From the NCBI GenBank assembly GCA_002633025.1, contig NMRB01000459.1, positions 157,333-221,332 of the forward strand: a stretch of DNA of 64,000 nucleotides. Reading direction: 5' to 3'. The stretch comes from Notospermus geniculatus (taxonomy: Eukaryota; Nemertea; Pilidiophora; Heteronemertea; Lineidae). The notes below the pieces were generated by a model. The model made no database searches and was not told the DNA's origin. It saw only the letters and a list, made by a program, of their open reading frames with translations. Shown one piece after another: positions 1 through 10,194 of this stretch. The position numbers and the translations under genes are program-made. Numbering within the stretch: position 1 is the first letter of the stretch; the number at the start of each line of letters is the position of its first letter.

Positions 1-162
1 GATCCGTCCGACACCAAAATCATTTTCCTTCCTCTGTCCATATAGGGTTAACCTATGAAATTGAAATTATGGCACCATAGACCTCCCTAGTACCTTCACT
101 AACACAGCACAATTTGGTTCACTCAGATGTTTACAGCTGGACACAAAATTAATTTGAAGTTA

Positions 163-1539
163 TCAATTTCCGTCCGAACCAAAATTCACTTTTTGAAAAA
201 GACCCCGGTGAGGTGTAAGATAAAACTCGGAGAGGGTTGCTGCTACTCGGAAAGGCTGCTGCCGATTCTCCACGGTGATCTTGGGGGGCTTGTTCTTTGG
301 TCTCTTGATTTCAATGATTTTCCCATGGTAAAACACATCACCTTCATCACCCATGTCCCAAACATGGGTAATGTATTGTCCCTCTAGTTCCTTTGTGTCC
401 TTCAGGTACTGGACCACGGTTTGTTTCAGTGACCTGTCAACATCAGGCAGGAGAGTTGACAGCTGGGTCTCAAAGTCATCTGGTATGCTGGTCATTGCTT
501 CCTGCAACTTCCTTCCGACTCTTCCCCTGAACAAACTATCCTTCTTCTGAGACTTCTCCTTCTGTCTTTTTTTGTATACAGCAGTCATTTGCTCCTCTCT
601 CTCCTTCCTTACAACCCTGTATTTCCGTGCCCTGGTGACTGCATATGAAATGAGTTTTTCCTGCTCCTCCAAGGACTTCTCCTTCAGCCAAGCTAGAGTT
701 TTGTTTTTTTTACCCCTCACTTTCGCATCGATGAAGCCTATTGTAGCGTTTGGTGCTCGCCTAAACTGACTGTCGGTGAGGCCCAGAATCCGCTCACTAG
801 CAATATTGTGTACCGGTGCAGACTTTGTAACTTCAAGCATCTCTGGGGTGGGAGAAGAAAGGTCACCAGATAGGTAATCTGCAAGTTGCCTCTCTAGAAC
901 TGTAACACATCCTTGTAAAACCCTGGCCATTGTATCATGGAACTTGTCCGCATATGTCTCCTCAACAGTAGTCTGCAGGGAAGACATGACTTCATCTGTT
1001 ACATCTAGGGGACAGCCAAAACAATCCTCAACACATTGCAGGACTGATGTGGGATTTTCAGACAACTTTCTCACCCTCTCAACACAGGTTTTGAGTTTTG
1101 GAACAGCTTCAAGGTTCGACATTGCATCCTTATTTGAGTACAAAACCACCATCCACGGTCCTGTGAGGAGCTTTCCAACCAGACCCAGAGCCTTCAACTG
1201 CATTTGAATATGAGGTGATTTCAAGTCCTTCAGCAAGGCAGTTCTGAAACCAGTCTGGCAGTTGCAACCATTCTGAAGATATTGCTGCAGTTTGGCGAGA
1301 AGAAAATAAAATGTTCCAGCAAGGTGGAAAATAACGTGCATCCTGTTCCCAACGTATCTGGTTACCATGCTTGACTTGATCTTTTCTGTCTTTATGAAAT
1401 GCTTGAAGCCCTTTGGGTCACCAGTACCATTTTTATACCTCATTTTCGATAGTCCATAAATAACATTCACAGTAGCACACTCTCGGCCAAGAATTGTTCC
1501 ATGAAAGTCAGAGTCCTTGTCCAGGGACCTCAGGGTCTT
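163..1539 (-). CDS. C-terminal half of the same transposase-like protein, in frame after the TGA
   Basis: The 459 codons directly after the TGA at 1540 are open to a stop at 163. The first ATG in this stretch is at 1470, but the codons between 1539 and 1470 also read as protein, so this is the same gene rather than a second one. Visible are GDPKGFKHF, RYVGNRMHVIFHLAG, a region around LGLVGKLLTGPWM, a very basic helical stretch (EKSLEEQEKLISYAVTRARK) and a C-terminal segment ending HRGLFQKV. The third acidic catalytic residue would be expected here but I could not assign it. The total of 1,070 codons with one stop suggests a recently inactivated copy or a sequencing or allelic variant. It may be a mobile-element gene or a domesticated relative. 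Confidence 0.55.
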   Translation of the reverse strand, partial: KTLRSLDKDSDFHGTILGRECATVNVIYGLSKMRYKNGTGDPKGFKHFIKTEKIKSSMVTRYVGNRMHVIFHLAGTFYFLLAKLQQYLQNGCNCQTGFRTALLKDLKSPHIQMQLKALGLVGKLLTGPWMVVLYSNKDAMSNLEAVPKLKTCVERVRKLSENPTSVLQCVEDCFGCPLDVTDEVMSSLQTTVEETYADKFHDTMARVLQGCVTVLERQLADYLSGDLSSPTPEMLEVTKSAPVHNIASERILGLTDSQFRRAPNATIGFIDAKVRGKKNKTLAWLKEKSLEEQEKLISYAVTRARKYRVVRKEREEQMTAVYKKRQKEKSQKKDSLFRGRVGRKLQEAMTSIPDDFETQLSTLLPDVDRSLKQTVVQYLKDTKELEGQYITHVWDMGDEGDVFYHGKIIEIKRPKNKPPKITVENRQQPFRVAATLSEFYLTPHRGLFQKVNFGSDGN

Positions 1540-3372
1540 TCAGGCTTCTGATGCAAGTCCATCTAGCGGATGGACATTGCATTTTAATTCCAGCAATTCA
1601 ATGTTCAAATCATCCTCAAGTCGAACTCGTACGCAGTGATTGACATTCACGCGATCACTTAGAGTGCTCTTCAGTTTCTGAACAATTGTCTGGTGGAAAC
1701 GTATTTCATCCATTTGTTTAAATTCAGCATAGGAACGTGAAATGTCTCGAAGGGCTTGGCATATATGTTGAGCATAATCAGCCGTGGTACCCCCTGCAAG
1801 GATTTCAATTTGCAGTGCCAAACTTCTAGGTGGGCCTCCATCAACTCCAGAATAGTTAACATGAATTTCATTGACATGCTCTGCGTCAAGTGACGTAGCA
1901 TCCCATGCAATGTTCAAATTCTGTTCTTGTTCGAGGGTTTCTGCCACTTGAATATCAGTCAGAATTCCCAACTCGTATGCACATTGGCTGATAGTGGTTG
2001 GGTCAGCAGCACAATCAATTCTTTTGCCAGTCATATCCTCAACAATGTCCTGAATCAGAGGCACCTGATTTAAAAGACAATTGTATACACATTTGCGATA
2101 GTTTGAATTGAATGTCTTTTTATCTTTTTTGGAAGATATCACATTATCATCACTACAGAGTTCCTCCTGTAGTTGCACATGCAAGTCCTCTTTCTCAGCT
2201 TCCAGTTTTTTGACAGCTTTCCTATGTAAGTGGAGGGGAACAGTTCCTGGTTTCGGTTTTTTCTTCTTTTTGGTACTGTAGTATTTCTTGAGCTTGGCAT
2301 TTCTTTGCTTCAGTTTTGCCACCTCAGCTTTTGTCTCAGCTAGTTGTTGCACCAAGTCAGTTTCTGCTAGTTGAGCCTTCAAATTTTGAATTTCCTTGTC
2401 TCTTGCTTCTAACTGATCTATTTTCCGTTTGAGGGCCTGATTGACCACACGTTTTGGGGTCTTTAATTTCTTGGTAAGCTCATCTATCCTCAACTTGTAC
2501 TTTTTGCGCAAATGTGGGATTCCTGCAGAGACATTTGCCAGCCTTTCACGAAGGCGAGCTTTCTGAGGGGTAAATTTCTTCGAAGAAGAACGTGTTTTCA
2601 CTCCAGATGATGATGGACTTGGCTGTGGTAAGGCATTGGTAGCAGTGGGAGTAGTGCATGCCCTGGCCGGTTGCGTGGAAACAGGAGTTCCTTCATCAGT
2701 GGCTGAACACTTTGGTGAGGACACGTTCACTTCAGCTTCCGATGTAGAAGGGACGGGCTGTTGTGTGGCAGTTGGAGTGCATGCCCTGGCCGGTTGCGTG
2801 GAAACAGGAGTTCCTTCATCAGTGCCTGAACACTCTGGTGGGGACCTATTAGGGATGGGCTGCTGTCCATGTATGGCTTCAGGAAGAGTGAGAGAAGAAT
2901 TTCCCTCGCCTGCATCAGCTAACTCCAAGTCACTTTCATCACACCCATGGATCAGTTCAGAGCCAAATTCTGCTTCTGCTGCTGGGGTGAGAACACCCGG
3001 GTTAAAACTCTCATTGCAGATAGAAGTAAATGATTCTAATTCCTTCTGATTACTGAGCTTTTTAAACTTGAGTAAAGTTCTTGAAACCACAGTTTTTATC
3101 CTTGTATTGAGAATAGCAGGGAAAATCACAGGATAACGAGACCGCAATGTCCTCTCAGTCTGGGTCCGGCTACTTTCGGAAGACAGATAAATGTGAAGGA
3201 TGTGTCCATTCTGCAGTGATGATGGGCTTGCTGGTAGGGCTGAGAAATGTGCATCAACATGACATCTAGCAAGGCCAGGCTTAGGATCAGGAAAAGTCTT
3301 GCGTCTCTTTTTAGGCGGCATCTCAAAGTAGGAGTAAAAATGATAAGGGCCAGGAAACAGTTTCTCAACCAT
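1540..3372 (-). CDS. N-terminal half of a transposase-like protein (610 codons, ends at an in-frame TGA)
   Basis: The frame opens with ATG at 3372; a second ATG 17 codons in starts MPPKKRRKTF, a basic nuclear-localisation-like run, and may be the real start. Residues 140-260 are Ser/Thr/Pro-rich with a near-perfect internal duplication (GTPVSTQPARACT occurs twice). Residues about 265-405 are strongly charged and look like a long coiled coil. From about residue 470 the chain is globular, with IAWDATSLDAEHVNEIHV and, near the end, LELKCNVHPLDG. The pattern of an early Asp followed by C-x2-H resembles the RNase-H-fold transposases (hAT, MULE, Kolobok, Dada), where a C/DxxH motif follows the second catalytic Asp. 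The superfamily was not settled. The TGA at 1540-1542 is the only break: the same frame continues as the next feature. Confidence 0.6.
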   Translation of the reverse strand: MVEKLFPGPYHFYSYFEMPPKKRRKTFPDPKPGLARCHVDAHFSALPASPSSLQNGHILHIYLSSESSRTQTERTLRSRYPVIFPAILNTRIKTVVSRTLLKFKKLSNQKELESFTSICNESFNPGVLTPAAEAEFGSELIHGCDESDLELADAGEGNSSLTLPEAIHGQQPIPNRSPPECSGTDEGTPVSTQPARACTPTATQQPVPSTSEAEVNVSSPKCSATDEGTPVSTQPARACTTPTATNALPQPSPSSSGVKTRSSSKKFTPQKARLRERLANVSAGIPHLRKKYKLRIDELTKKLKTPKRVVNQALKRKIDQLEARDKEIQNLKAQLAETDLVQQLAETKAEVAKLKQRNAKLKKYYSTKKKKKPKPGTVPLHLHRKAVKKLEAEKEDLHVQLQEELCSDDNVISSKKDKKTFNSNYRKCVYNCLLNQVPLIQDIVEDMTGKRIDCAADPTTISQCAYELGILTDIQVAETLEQEQNLNIAWDATSLDAEHVNEIHVNYSGVDGGPPRSLALQIEILAGGTTADYAQHICQALRDISRSYAEFKQMDEIRFHQTIVQKLKSTLSDRVNVNHCVRVRLEDDLNIELLELKCNVHPLDGLASEA

Positions 3373-4632
3373 TATTCAAACTCATTATCAATAGACTGAG
3401 GCTATATTCATTGTTGATCTGTGTACTCTTCTCAGAAGTTTTAAATAAATTAATGTTCTGAATAAATAATTGTCTTTACTTTTAGAAACAAATGATACTA
3501 GGCCTACTGGTAACAAACTTTGTTATGCAACTCTACCTTTCATGCTTCAGGATTCCAACATTCAAGCAGTATTTTACTAATTATGGCATTATCCTGTCTG
3601 CATTTCATAGGCACTCAACCTGAAAAAGAAAGTGTAAAATATAGTAGTCAAATAGCACAGAAACATTGTGATATTATGATCAATTTCCAGTCAACAACAG
3701 AAGCACATGGTCATTTGTTTACAAACACAGGCGCAATGTCCAATCAGACACCGCGATTCTGGTCACGTGACCTTGACTGACTACTCGCATCGGAAATACC
3801 ACCTGTGAAAATCAGCAAACATCGAGGAAACAAAAGGTTGATCTACAAACACACTGCCACAAATAGTATCTAGAAAGGTTGATGAAATGATTTAGGGTTT
3901 GATTTTCATGTAGCAGTACATGTTAAGTTGGTTATTTCAGCCAAATAGAATGCCAATTTTTAGCGTTACCATGTCCGCCATGTTGGATATCTGAAATCAC
4001 TGGCTTGGACATCGATCGGTTCGGAGTATAAAAACAAACCTTACTCTGCATAGGATGTCATGAAACTTCATCAGATTTTAGATTAAGACATATTTTAACA
4101 TCCTACTTACCTTTCGATAAGAAATCAACACTCGATCAGGGTTTTGGAAGGGGTCATACACGGACCAAAATTTCGGACGCACTGTAAATATTCGTAGCAA
4201 CGACGTACGCAAAAAATTCGAGGACGAGGTTGAAGCTGGGGAATTCCCCTACGTCATATATAAGAAAACCCACGATTTAGCACCTCTGCGCCAATGAAAA
4301 CGCTTCATTTTGAAGCGCGCATTTGCGGCGGTCCCGATCCTCGCGCACAGGTGCGATGAGAGAAAATGGCGGCCGCTGATCGCGGTGATTACCAAGTGCC
4401 TAGAATATGTTGGGTTTACAAGCGCGGGCAGTTTTTCCCCATGTGTGCCTTATCACATACCCGCATTTCTGGGGAGGACACGAATTTCCTGGACCAACAT
4501 CAGACCGATATCGTGAGCCCAGTCTCCACCACAAAAACATAGTTTTGAAGAGCGCCTGATCCCTCACCAGAATGAATCTTTGAGCAGGATCAAAACTCTT
4601 ACAGTTTATTTGTCTATCGATGTAGAACATAA
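3373..4632. other. Upstream flank of the transposase-like gene; no gene recognised
   Basis: Only short unsupported frames occur. The stretch includes an AT-rich part (3400-3700) and a segment rich in CpG and in-frame stops (4140-4400). The promoter of the minus-strand gene should lie in the first part, but no clear TATA or initiator was picked out. Confidence 0.4.
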
Positions 4633-4806
4633 GGGACACACTCCGCGTGAGCTACTGCGAAACTAATGTATTAGGCCAGCCCTGCATACCAAAAACTATA
4701 AATACACACAGTACACCTGCAGGGTTTATATTCCTGTCCGCAGAGTGAAGTACGCCTGACTGCAGACAGATTAGGATTTTGCAGTAGCTCACGTGGAATG
4801 TGTCCC
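4633..4806. mobile_element. Short inverted-repeat element (MITE-like)
   Basis: The ends are imperfect inverted copies about 28 bp long: GGGACACACTCCGCGTGAGC at the left and the reverse complement of GGGACACATTCCACGTGAGC at the right. The interior is non-coding. Flanking bases are AT-rich, so the target-site duplication is uncertain. Confidence 0.6.
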
Positions 4807-5159
4807 ATATGAAGATAGGAGCCTGAGTTTTGAAACAAACAGAGGTTTAGCTTGCGTCGGAGTAGCATGACCGATGCTTTGTTTGGAGTATATCGGGTGG
4901 CCCAGAAAAAACGATGGCACTTTTTAAACTAGAATGATTCAAAAACTATTGTACGTATAACTTTGAAATTTTACAGGTAGTAGAATAGGGATATTTGACA
5001 ACTCCACCCCAAATTGCAGGTCGATAGCATGAAAACTGTGAAAATTATGACATTTTGAAAATTTTCGGTCAAGACCAGAAATGCTGGTTTGCCCCGTCTT
5101 GCTTAAAAATGGCACGCAAGCGCTTTTCCACCCAGAACTCTAATTTCTGATTTCTTCTA

Positions 5160-5240
5160 AGCTTATTTCCGCCTTTCGTAAACCTTTTCCGAGAGACTGT
5201 TCCACATGGCATAATCCATAGGTTTCAAGTCTGGTGACAG
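5160..5240 (-). pseudogene. Mariner transposase C-terminus, downstream piece
   Basis: The minus strand reads LSPDLKPMDYAMWNSLSEKV and then a stop. SPDxxPMDYxxW is the conserved end of the mariner/Tc1 catalytic core that carries the third catalytic acid. The upstream part of the same protein resumes at 6435 beyond a nested insertion, and the two sides agree in frame if one TA and the inserted element are ignored. Most of the transposase is missing, so no activity is expected. Confidence 0.75.
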
Positions 5241-5242
5241 TA

Positions 5243-6432
5243 GAGACTTTCGGCAACGCCATGACGTATGACGTATCCGTATGAAAATGACGTATCGATG
5301 ATACGGACACGGATACGTTAGGCGCGTATCCAATTTACTTTCGGCAGAGCGAGCGATCGAGCGTCTCCCTCCGTATGAGAATGATGATCTGCAAAATTGC
5401 AATCCAAGTAAAACCATTACCAAACCCAAACTAGGCAGCCAGGCATAGCCTAGGCCTACCGGTACCCTAGACAAAAACATGAAACAAAAATGAATTAGCC
5501 TAGGTCTTAGGCCTTAAGCCACCCTATGCCTAGGCTACAAACAAGAAAAACAAATGAATTGGCCTAGGCCTAGTTAGGTGGTAGGCCTATGGTAACTTCA
5601 TCTTGGAGACCTATGGTAACTTCATCTTGGTAGGCCTAGCCATGCCTAGGCCTACTGCTGGGAGGCATTGGAGGCCTAGCCTAGCTAGGCCTAGGCCTAT
5701 AGCCTAGGCCTTGCTATAGGCGTAGACCTAAGGTAGTTAAAATTTTGGGTCAGGGCAAATCAGGGCTTCGGATTGGTAATACAGCGGGCCGCACACGAGT
5801 GCAATTTCGCCTCCAACTATGGAGATTTTTGCCTCCTACGTGCAAATGTCATCGTGTGCGGTGGTCGGAGGCCGAGGCGGAGATGGATTTTTTTTTCTGC
5901 CAACGCAGATCAAACATGTTTGAAATGACGTTACGCCGCATCTACAGGCATGACAGGAGGAAAATTTGCAATCGTGTGCGGCGGCTGACGCACCGTGTGC
6001 GGTGACAGGATGCTGAGACAAAAAACTCCTATGGAGGCAACGTCGGAGACAAAATTGCACTCGTGTGCGGCCGGCTTTAGGCCTGCAGTCTACAGACGAC
6101 GAATTTCGCAGCAATTAAAAACACCTCCAAATCTCTCAACAAAATTATAATTGCAGGACGAAGTTTATTTAATGCAATCTAAAATACTTTACGAACCACT
6201 ATATATAGATGAAAAGATAATACAACTATCAATCTATCTGAAAATGCAAGTTTAATTTGATCGAAACCATACGTACGACCCCCCCCCCCCCCGTATGAAA
6301 TAGGATTCATGCGTGATTCCGTGTCCGTATGACGTATCACGCCTCGCCGAGACGTCACAAACTGATGACGTCACGTCAAAATCCATAGGGATACGTCATG
6401 GGGGAGGGAAATATGACGGTGCCGAAAGTCTC
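5243..6432. mobile_element. TA-flanked inverted-repeat element (1,190 bp) inserted in the mariner relic
   Basis: The termini are GAGACTTTCGGCA and its exact inverse TGCCGAAAGTCTC, each bordered by TA (5241-5242 and 6433-6434). Removal of one TA plus the element keeps the mariner frame, which supports TA as the target duplication. The interior has many GACGTA/TACGTC words near both ends, an aggcctaggcct-rich tract (5435-5735), a poly-C run near 6281 and a further foldback at 5786-6075. There is no coding capacity. Confidence 0.75.
5786..6075. mobile_element. Innermost foldback element (third nesting level)
   Basis: The left arm GGCCGCACACGAGTGCAATT is repeated inverted at the right end (6050-6075), and the arms continue imperfectly inward through several CCTCC/GGAGG blocks with CGTGTGCGG words. 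It is non-coding and lies wholly inside the TA-flanked element. Confidence 0.6.
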
Positions 6433-6434
6433 TA

Positions 6435-6560
6435 GTGGCGGCCACTCACCCTTCCTTATAAAGTGAGGAGTTGGCTCCTCCAGATAGTTCTGAGTCAGTC
6501 TGCTTGTGTGCCGTCTTTTTCAGCAAGACGGGGGACACATTGTCCAAGTTGTTCATGTGA
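6435..6560 (-). pseudogene. Mariner transposase C-terminal region, upstream piece
   Basis: On the minus strand the frame contains SRLTQNYLEEPTPHFIRKGE followed by WPP, the segment that normally precedes SPDLxPMDY in mariner transposases. A stop codon lies just upstream. It joins the piece at 5160-5240 across the nested element. Confidence 0.7.
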
Positions 6561-6699
6561 ACTGGGGTAGGTCTGATGTAACTTCTCAGACCGGCATTTC
6601 TTGTCTTGACCGAAAATTTTCAAAATGTCATAATTTTCACAATTTTTACACTCTTGACCTGCAATTTAGGGTGGAGTTGTCAAACATCCCTGTTTCCTC

Positions 6700-7227
6700 T
6701 GCCGCGGCCTCTGAGAGCTGACCTGAACATGCTGAAGGGAGACCACGAGTAACCTCTGCCCTGCCCGATTAACATAGACAGCCACGCAGGTGGAGCTGAT
6801 TCTTGCGAAGTGGGTTTGTCCTCCTGCGCTTTTTTCCCGGCATCCTTTGCTTTTTTCTGTACCTTCCGCCAGACGTCCACCGCTGCCTGGGCCTTCTTAG
6901 CTGTATCCGTACCCACCAACTTGATAACCAAGCCGTGCAGAGGCCCGTTCTCGTCATTGTCTCTACAGGCCTAAACAGCCATCTTGTAAAGATCTTTATC
7001 GGAGTGATCTAGGTGGACTGCTGCATCGTGCAGAGTTTCCATCGCCGCAATGACGACGTCGTAGAGCGGGACGCCAGCATTCTCACCTGTCCCAAGGCGT
7101 AGTCCACAGATGCGCTTCCCTGGTTCTCTTTAAAGCGTTTGAGCTCCCTTTCCACCGCTTCGATCCTGTCCTCTGTCGGTTTTGACGACGACGAAGTGGG
7201 CTTTGGATCCGCATTTTCCAACAGCTG
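6700..7227 (-). pseudogene. Broken gag-like reading frame, last part
   Basis: A possible acceptor (AAATTTGCAG, cut at 7228) precedes LLENADPKPTSSSSK and a charged helical stretch (DRIEAVERELKRFKENQG). Further on, in another frame, are AVDVWRKVQKKAKDAGKKA and a Gly/Arg-rich end (ALRGRGRG). A shift of frame and a stop near 6975-7040 break it. The basic, helical, RG-ending composition is like a retroelement gag, and the orientation matches the DIRS-like element upstream, but I could not show homology. Confidence 0.35.
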
Positions 7228-7527
7228 CAAATTTAATAAGAGCTATAAGATGGAGTTCCCTTGTAACATTCCAGTTCTCTAAAGTGGTCCCCGTAGTGGG
7301 CCAGAAATCACTTATTGACCAAATAACTCCTATTTGGACTTCCTCCGCAAATGTTAAGGTCTTGCCCTCTTCCATTCGAAGGTGACTACCTGTTGTCCCA
7401 CTGATCTGTCCACAATCGTGGTCAGGACCGCAGAAAATAGAACCGATATCCTATCAGGTTCCCTTCCCATCTGGGGGAGGTGAATGGTGGAGCCAACCCC
7501 TAACTCAGTAGGATGTCTAACACCTGA

Positions 7528-7749
7528 ATTAGTGCCGTTTCGAGCTCTTCTCGCTGGTCGATTTCCCTTTGTGGTCGGCCGTCGCCGAGGACGTAGAAGA
7601 TGTCGGCTCGCCACTCGGTTGCTTCGCGGTAGGTGCCGGGGTGGTTACTTTCTGTCCGCTCGGAGACCCGCTGGCATTTGCCTGCACGATGCTGCAGTGG
7701 GTCAGACGTTTCCTGTTCGCTAGGGTATCAGATACGGCCGCCGTCTCAG
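7528..7749 (-). pseudogene. Possible middle exon of the same gag-like gene
   Basis: A good acceptor (TTATTCTTGTTCAG) precedes an open frame of 73 codons beginning VLPETAAVSDTLANRK and then Ser/Thr/Pro-rich (TAKQPSGEPTSSTSS). It stops at 7528. The low complexity is typical of a gag linker. The function is not identifiable. Confidence 0.3.
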
Positions 7750-8514
7750 GTAAGACCTGAACAAGAATAAGATGTTACTGCTTTTTTTTGCAGGGTAGCG
7801 ACATGAGCAAAGCCCCTGTGGCAGTTCTGACGCGCCTCCCCTTCTATGCCCTTATTCTCACCTTGCCCCCTAGAAGGCCACCGAGCATAAAAAACATGTA
7901 CTGGAATTAAACGCTCGTGATAAACATACACCTGTATGGCCCGGCATCGTTAGCCGTTGGGATCGTGACCGGCCCGCTCTCGGGAAGACAGTTTTACCCC
8001 CGTCGCACCCGCCGTCCATGGTCCCACCCACCTTTCATGAACAGTTGGCGGCGAAAGGCCAACCGTACAATGGTGATGAAATACCTCCGTCCTACGATTC
8101 GGTAGAAGCCGGAAGTTACTTCATAAATAAGTACAGAAACTAATACCCGGATGTAGCATTGGTGATACCGATCTGCGTAGGGACCATTGAATTATACTCA
8201 GTATAATTCCTCCAAGAGAATACCAACCCGAATATCTGATGAATGGAGAGGACTCAAACACGGGACCCAATGCACTAACTACATGTGATAGGGTAGAGCC
8301 AGACCGGCCTATTTCCTTCCTGAGCTTCGAGGGCAAGATTTGTGTACCCCATGGGCCTGACCGGACTGAGTTGAGGGCATCAAATGGGGTTATTATGACG
8401 AAAAATCGATTACTCTGAATCCTTACTTACCGTCGCTTCGTAACTCGTCAGGTCCCTCACGTAGTCGCCTAGCTCTTATGAGGGGAGTATGATGCCAGGG
8501 GGTACTTTTTAGAA

Positions 8515-8675
8515 ACACTCGCCAGTTCGTCCTCGTCTCGCTCTCCTAAACTCTTCAGTCTGATAATAACCGGCAGGACGTCTTTGTTGACCAGAGTGTG
8601 CCCCTGCTTCAGCCATACTTTCGCGGTTCCCGACACCCCTGGGGCGTTATCCGTCGGTAATTTCGCGTGCGACAT
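8515..8675 (-). pseudogene. Possible first exon of the gag-like gene
   Basis: ATG at 8675 opens MSHAKLPTDNAPGVSGTAKV and a helical stretch DVLPVIIRLKSLGERDEDEL, ending near a weak GTACCC donor. It is collinear with the exon-like pieces at 7528-7749 and 6700-7227. Assignment as one gene is an inference. Confidence 0.3.
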
Positions 8676-8904
8676 GTCAGAGCATTAACACGGGACTGAG
8701 TCTCCTATGCTAAAAAGTACACACGTATACGCAGCCTGACTGTGTGAGGTGCTGAGGTAAGACAAAATTTGTGATTAACCTTCCAGATCATTGTCCGCCA
8801 TGTTCAACAAAGCCTGGATTAGCGACTTTCGTAGAAAGGCCGAATCGCCTGACTAACCAGTGTATAGAGTCAACAATCTCCCAGTATTCTGATCCCATGC
8901 AATA

Positions 8905-9059
8905 TAGAGTGTTTGCACCGGTAGCCATGTTGGAGGTATGAACAAAAGAATTTGTCGCCAGTCACGGTCCACGGAGATTAACTTCGATTGTTTTGAAAGT
9001 CTGTTCTTTTGTTGTATGCCTCCAACATGGCCGCTGTGACGTCATGTGCAAACACTCTA
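8905..9059. mobile_element. Short TA-flanked MITE
   Basis: The termini TAGAGTGTTTGCAC and GTGCAAACACTCTA are exact inverses, with TA outside each. A second pair of inverted blocks (GCCATGTTGGAGG / CCTCCAACATGGC) lies just inside. It is about 155 bp and non-coding. Confidence 0.7.
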
Positions 9060-9061
9060 TA

Positions 9062-9498
9062 AGTGAACCCTTCTCGCAGGACTGGGAAAGTTGGAGGATA
9101 AAAGGAAAATTAATCCCTATTGTATTCGACAAGCCACGACCATGACTACCCATACTACGTTCACTTACCACTTACAGTGTTCTTTTAGGAGATTTTACGA
9201 AGGACGTTAATCCTGTTACCACCGCAGATTACCGAGGCAACCCTCTATTTGACCGTATTGGGGCCTATGATGTCATTAATCCCCGGGTGGTGGCTACACG
9301 TCCACCTACATGTAACCTGTTCTCAGCTCTCCGAAAGTTCAAATCTGACGGGCCACCCCCATAGTGAGACGAAAGTCACGTGTCTCATGACGTCATTTGG
9401 TCATCGGAAACATACGGAAACATACTCGTATCCACCCACAAATATCGAACATTTTGATCTCAGTTGGCACCACTTAAATCGCCTGGCCACATATACCT
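9062..9498. other. Spacer downstream of the DIRS-like element; nothing recognised
   Basis: There is no coding frame with recognisable composition. It probably contains the downstream terminal sequence of the DIRS-like element, whose boundary I could not fix. Confidence 0.35.
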
Positions 9499-10149
9499 TT
9501 AACTCGTAAACAGGGAATTCAACGAAACCATTACCGAGGTGATCATGTGAATGACACCTAAGAACTGTTCATATCTACCAGTATTGTTAACCACATTTGC
9601 TAAGCGCTCAGCAACCAAAGCAGAATCCCTAATATTATTGATTCTTGTATAGTATGACGCAGACTGCTGGGTGGAGCACCCAACATGCCGCATCAACTGA
9701 TCCTCATTCTGCACAAAACCAGAGAGCCCGAGGGTAATCGAATATCCCGCTCTGAAACTATGCATAGTTTCGCCATCATAAATTCGCAGGGTTACTAAAT
9801 ACTCCCTCAATCTCACCGACATGGTACTGTAAGAAACATGCTGGTCCATAACCTTACCAGCTTCATCAACCACCCTGAACAAGTATCCTGCAGCTAAACT
9901 TACACCAGCCGCAGCACACCACTCTACATATCTTTCCATTCCATGAATGGGACACAGTACCGTATCCACGCAACGCTTTACAACAAACTTGTTTGGCTTC
10001 GTTGTACCCCCACGAATCGTCCTGGTGAACGTGTGACAGAAAACATAACCTGAGTCATCATCTAACCTTTTAATTTCTTGTGTTGGCAAAACCAAAGAGA
10101 AGTCGAGCACAAAAATCGACACACAACATGATAAAGAATATAAAGTCAA
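9499..10149 (-). pseudogene. Tyrosine recombinase, catalytic C-terminal domain (DIRS-like copy 1)
   Basis: The 216-codon frame holds the tyrosine-recombinase signature: HSFRAG at residues 130-135 (H-x-x-R), LMRHVG at about 152-157, and YYTRI at 166-170, where one of the two tyrosines would be the nucleophile. These enzymes cut and join DNA through a covalent 3'-phosphotyrosine and integrate the circular DIRS intermediate. The first 22 residues do not look like recombinase: a short stretch of foreign or decayed sequence (about 10080-10195) separates this part from the upstream piece carrying the first catalytic Arg. Confidence 0.85.
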
Positions 10150-10194
10150 TTTCCAGAATATTTAGCAAATTTTCGACCCCAACCAGGCTCTTCT

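Larger units (their letters stand above)
4893..6692 (-). mobile_element. Mariner/Tc1-type deletion derivative with long inverted arms, interrupted by a nested element
   Basis: The left end reads TCGGGTGGCCCAGAAAAAAC, a mariner-like terminus. The block at about 4986-5115 is repeated in inverted orientation at about 6565-6692, including the shared core GAAAATTTTC. Between the arms only the C-terminal end of a transposase remains. The right arm stops abruptly near 6692 without the outermost terminal bases, so that end is truncated. A TA-flanked element (5243-6432) sits inside the transposase remnant. Confidence 0.65.

Noticed and set aside
1540-1542. TGA as a selenocysteine codon
   Set aside because: No SECIS-like hairpin was evident and the protein type (transposase-like) is not a selenoprotein; a nonsense change is simpler.
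2636-3049. Plus-strand 137-codon frame
   Set aside because: It is the antisense shadow of the duplicated linker of the minus-strand transposase-like gene.
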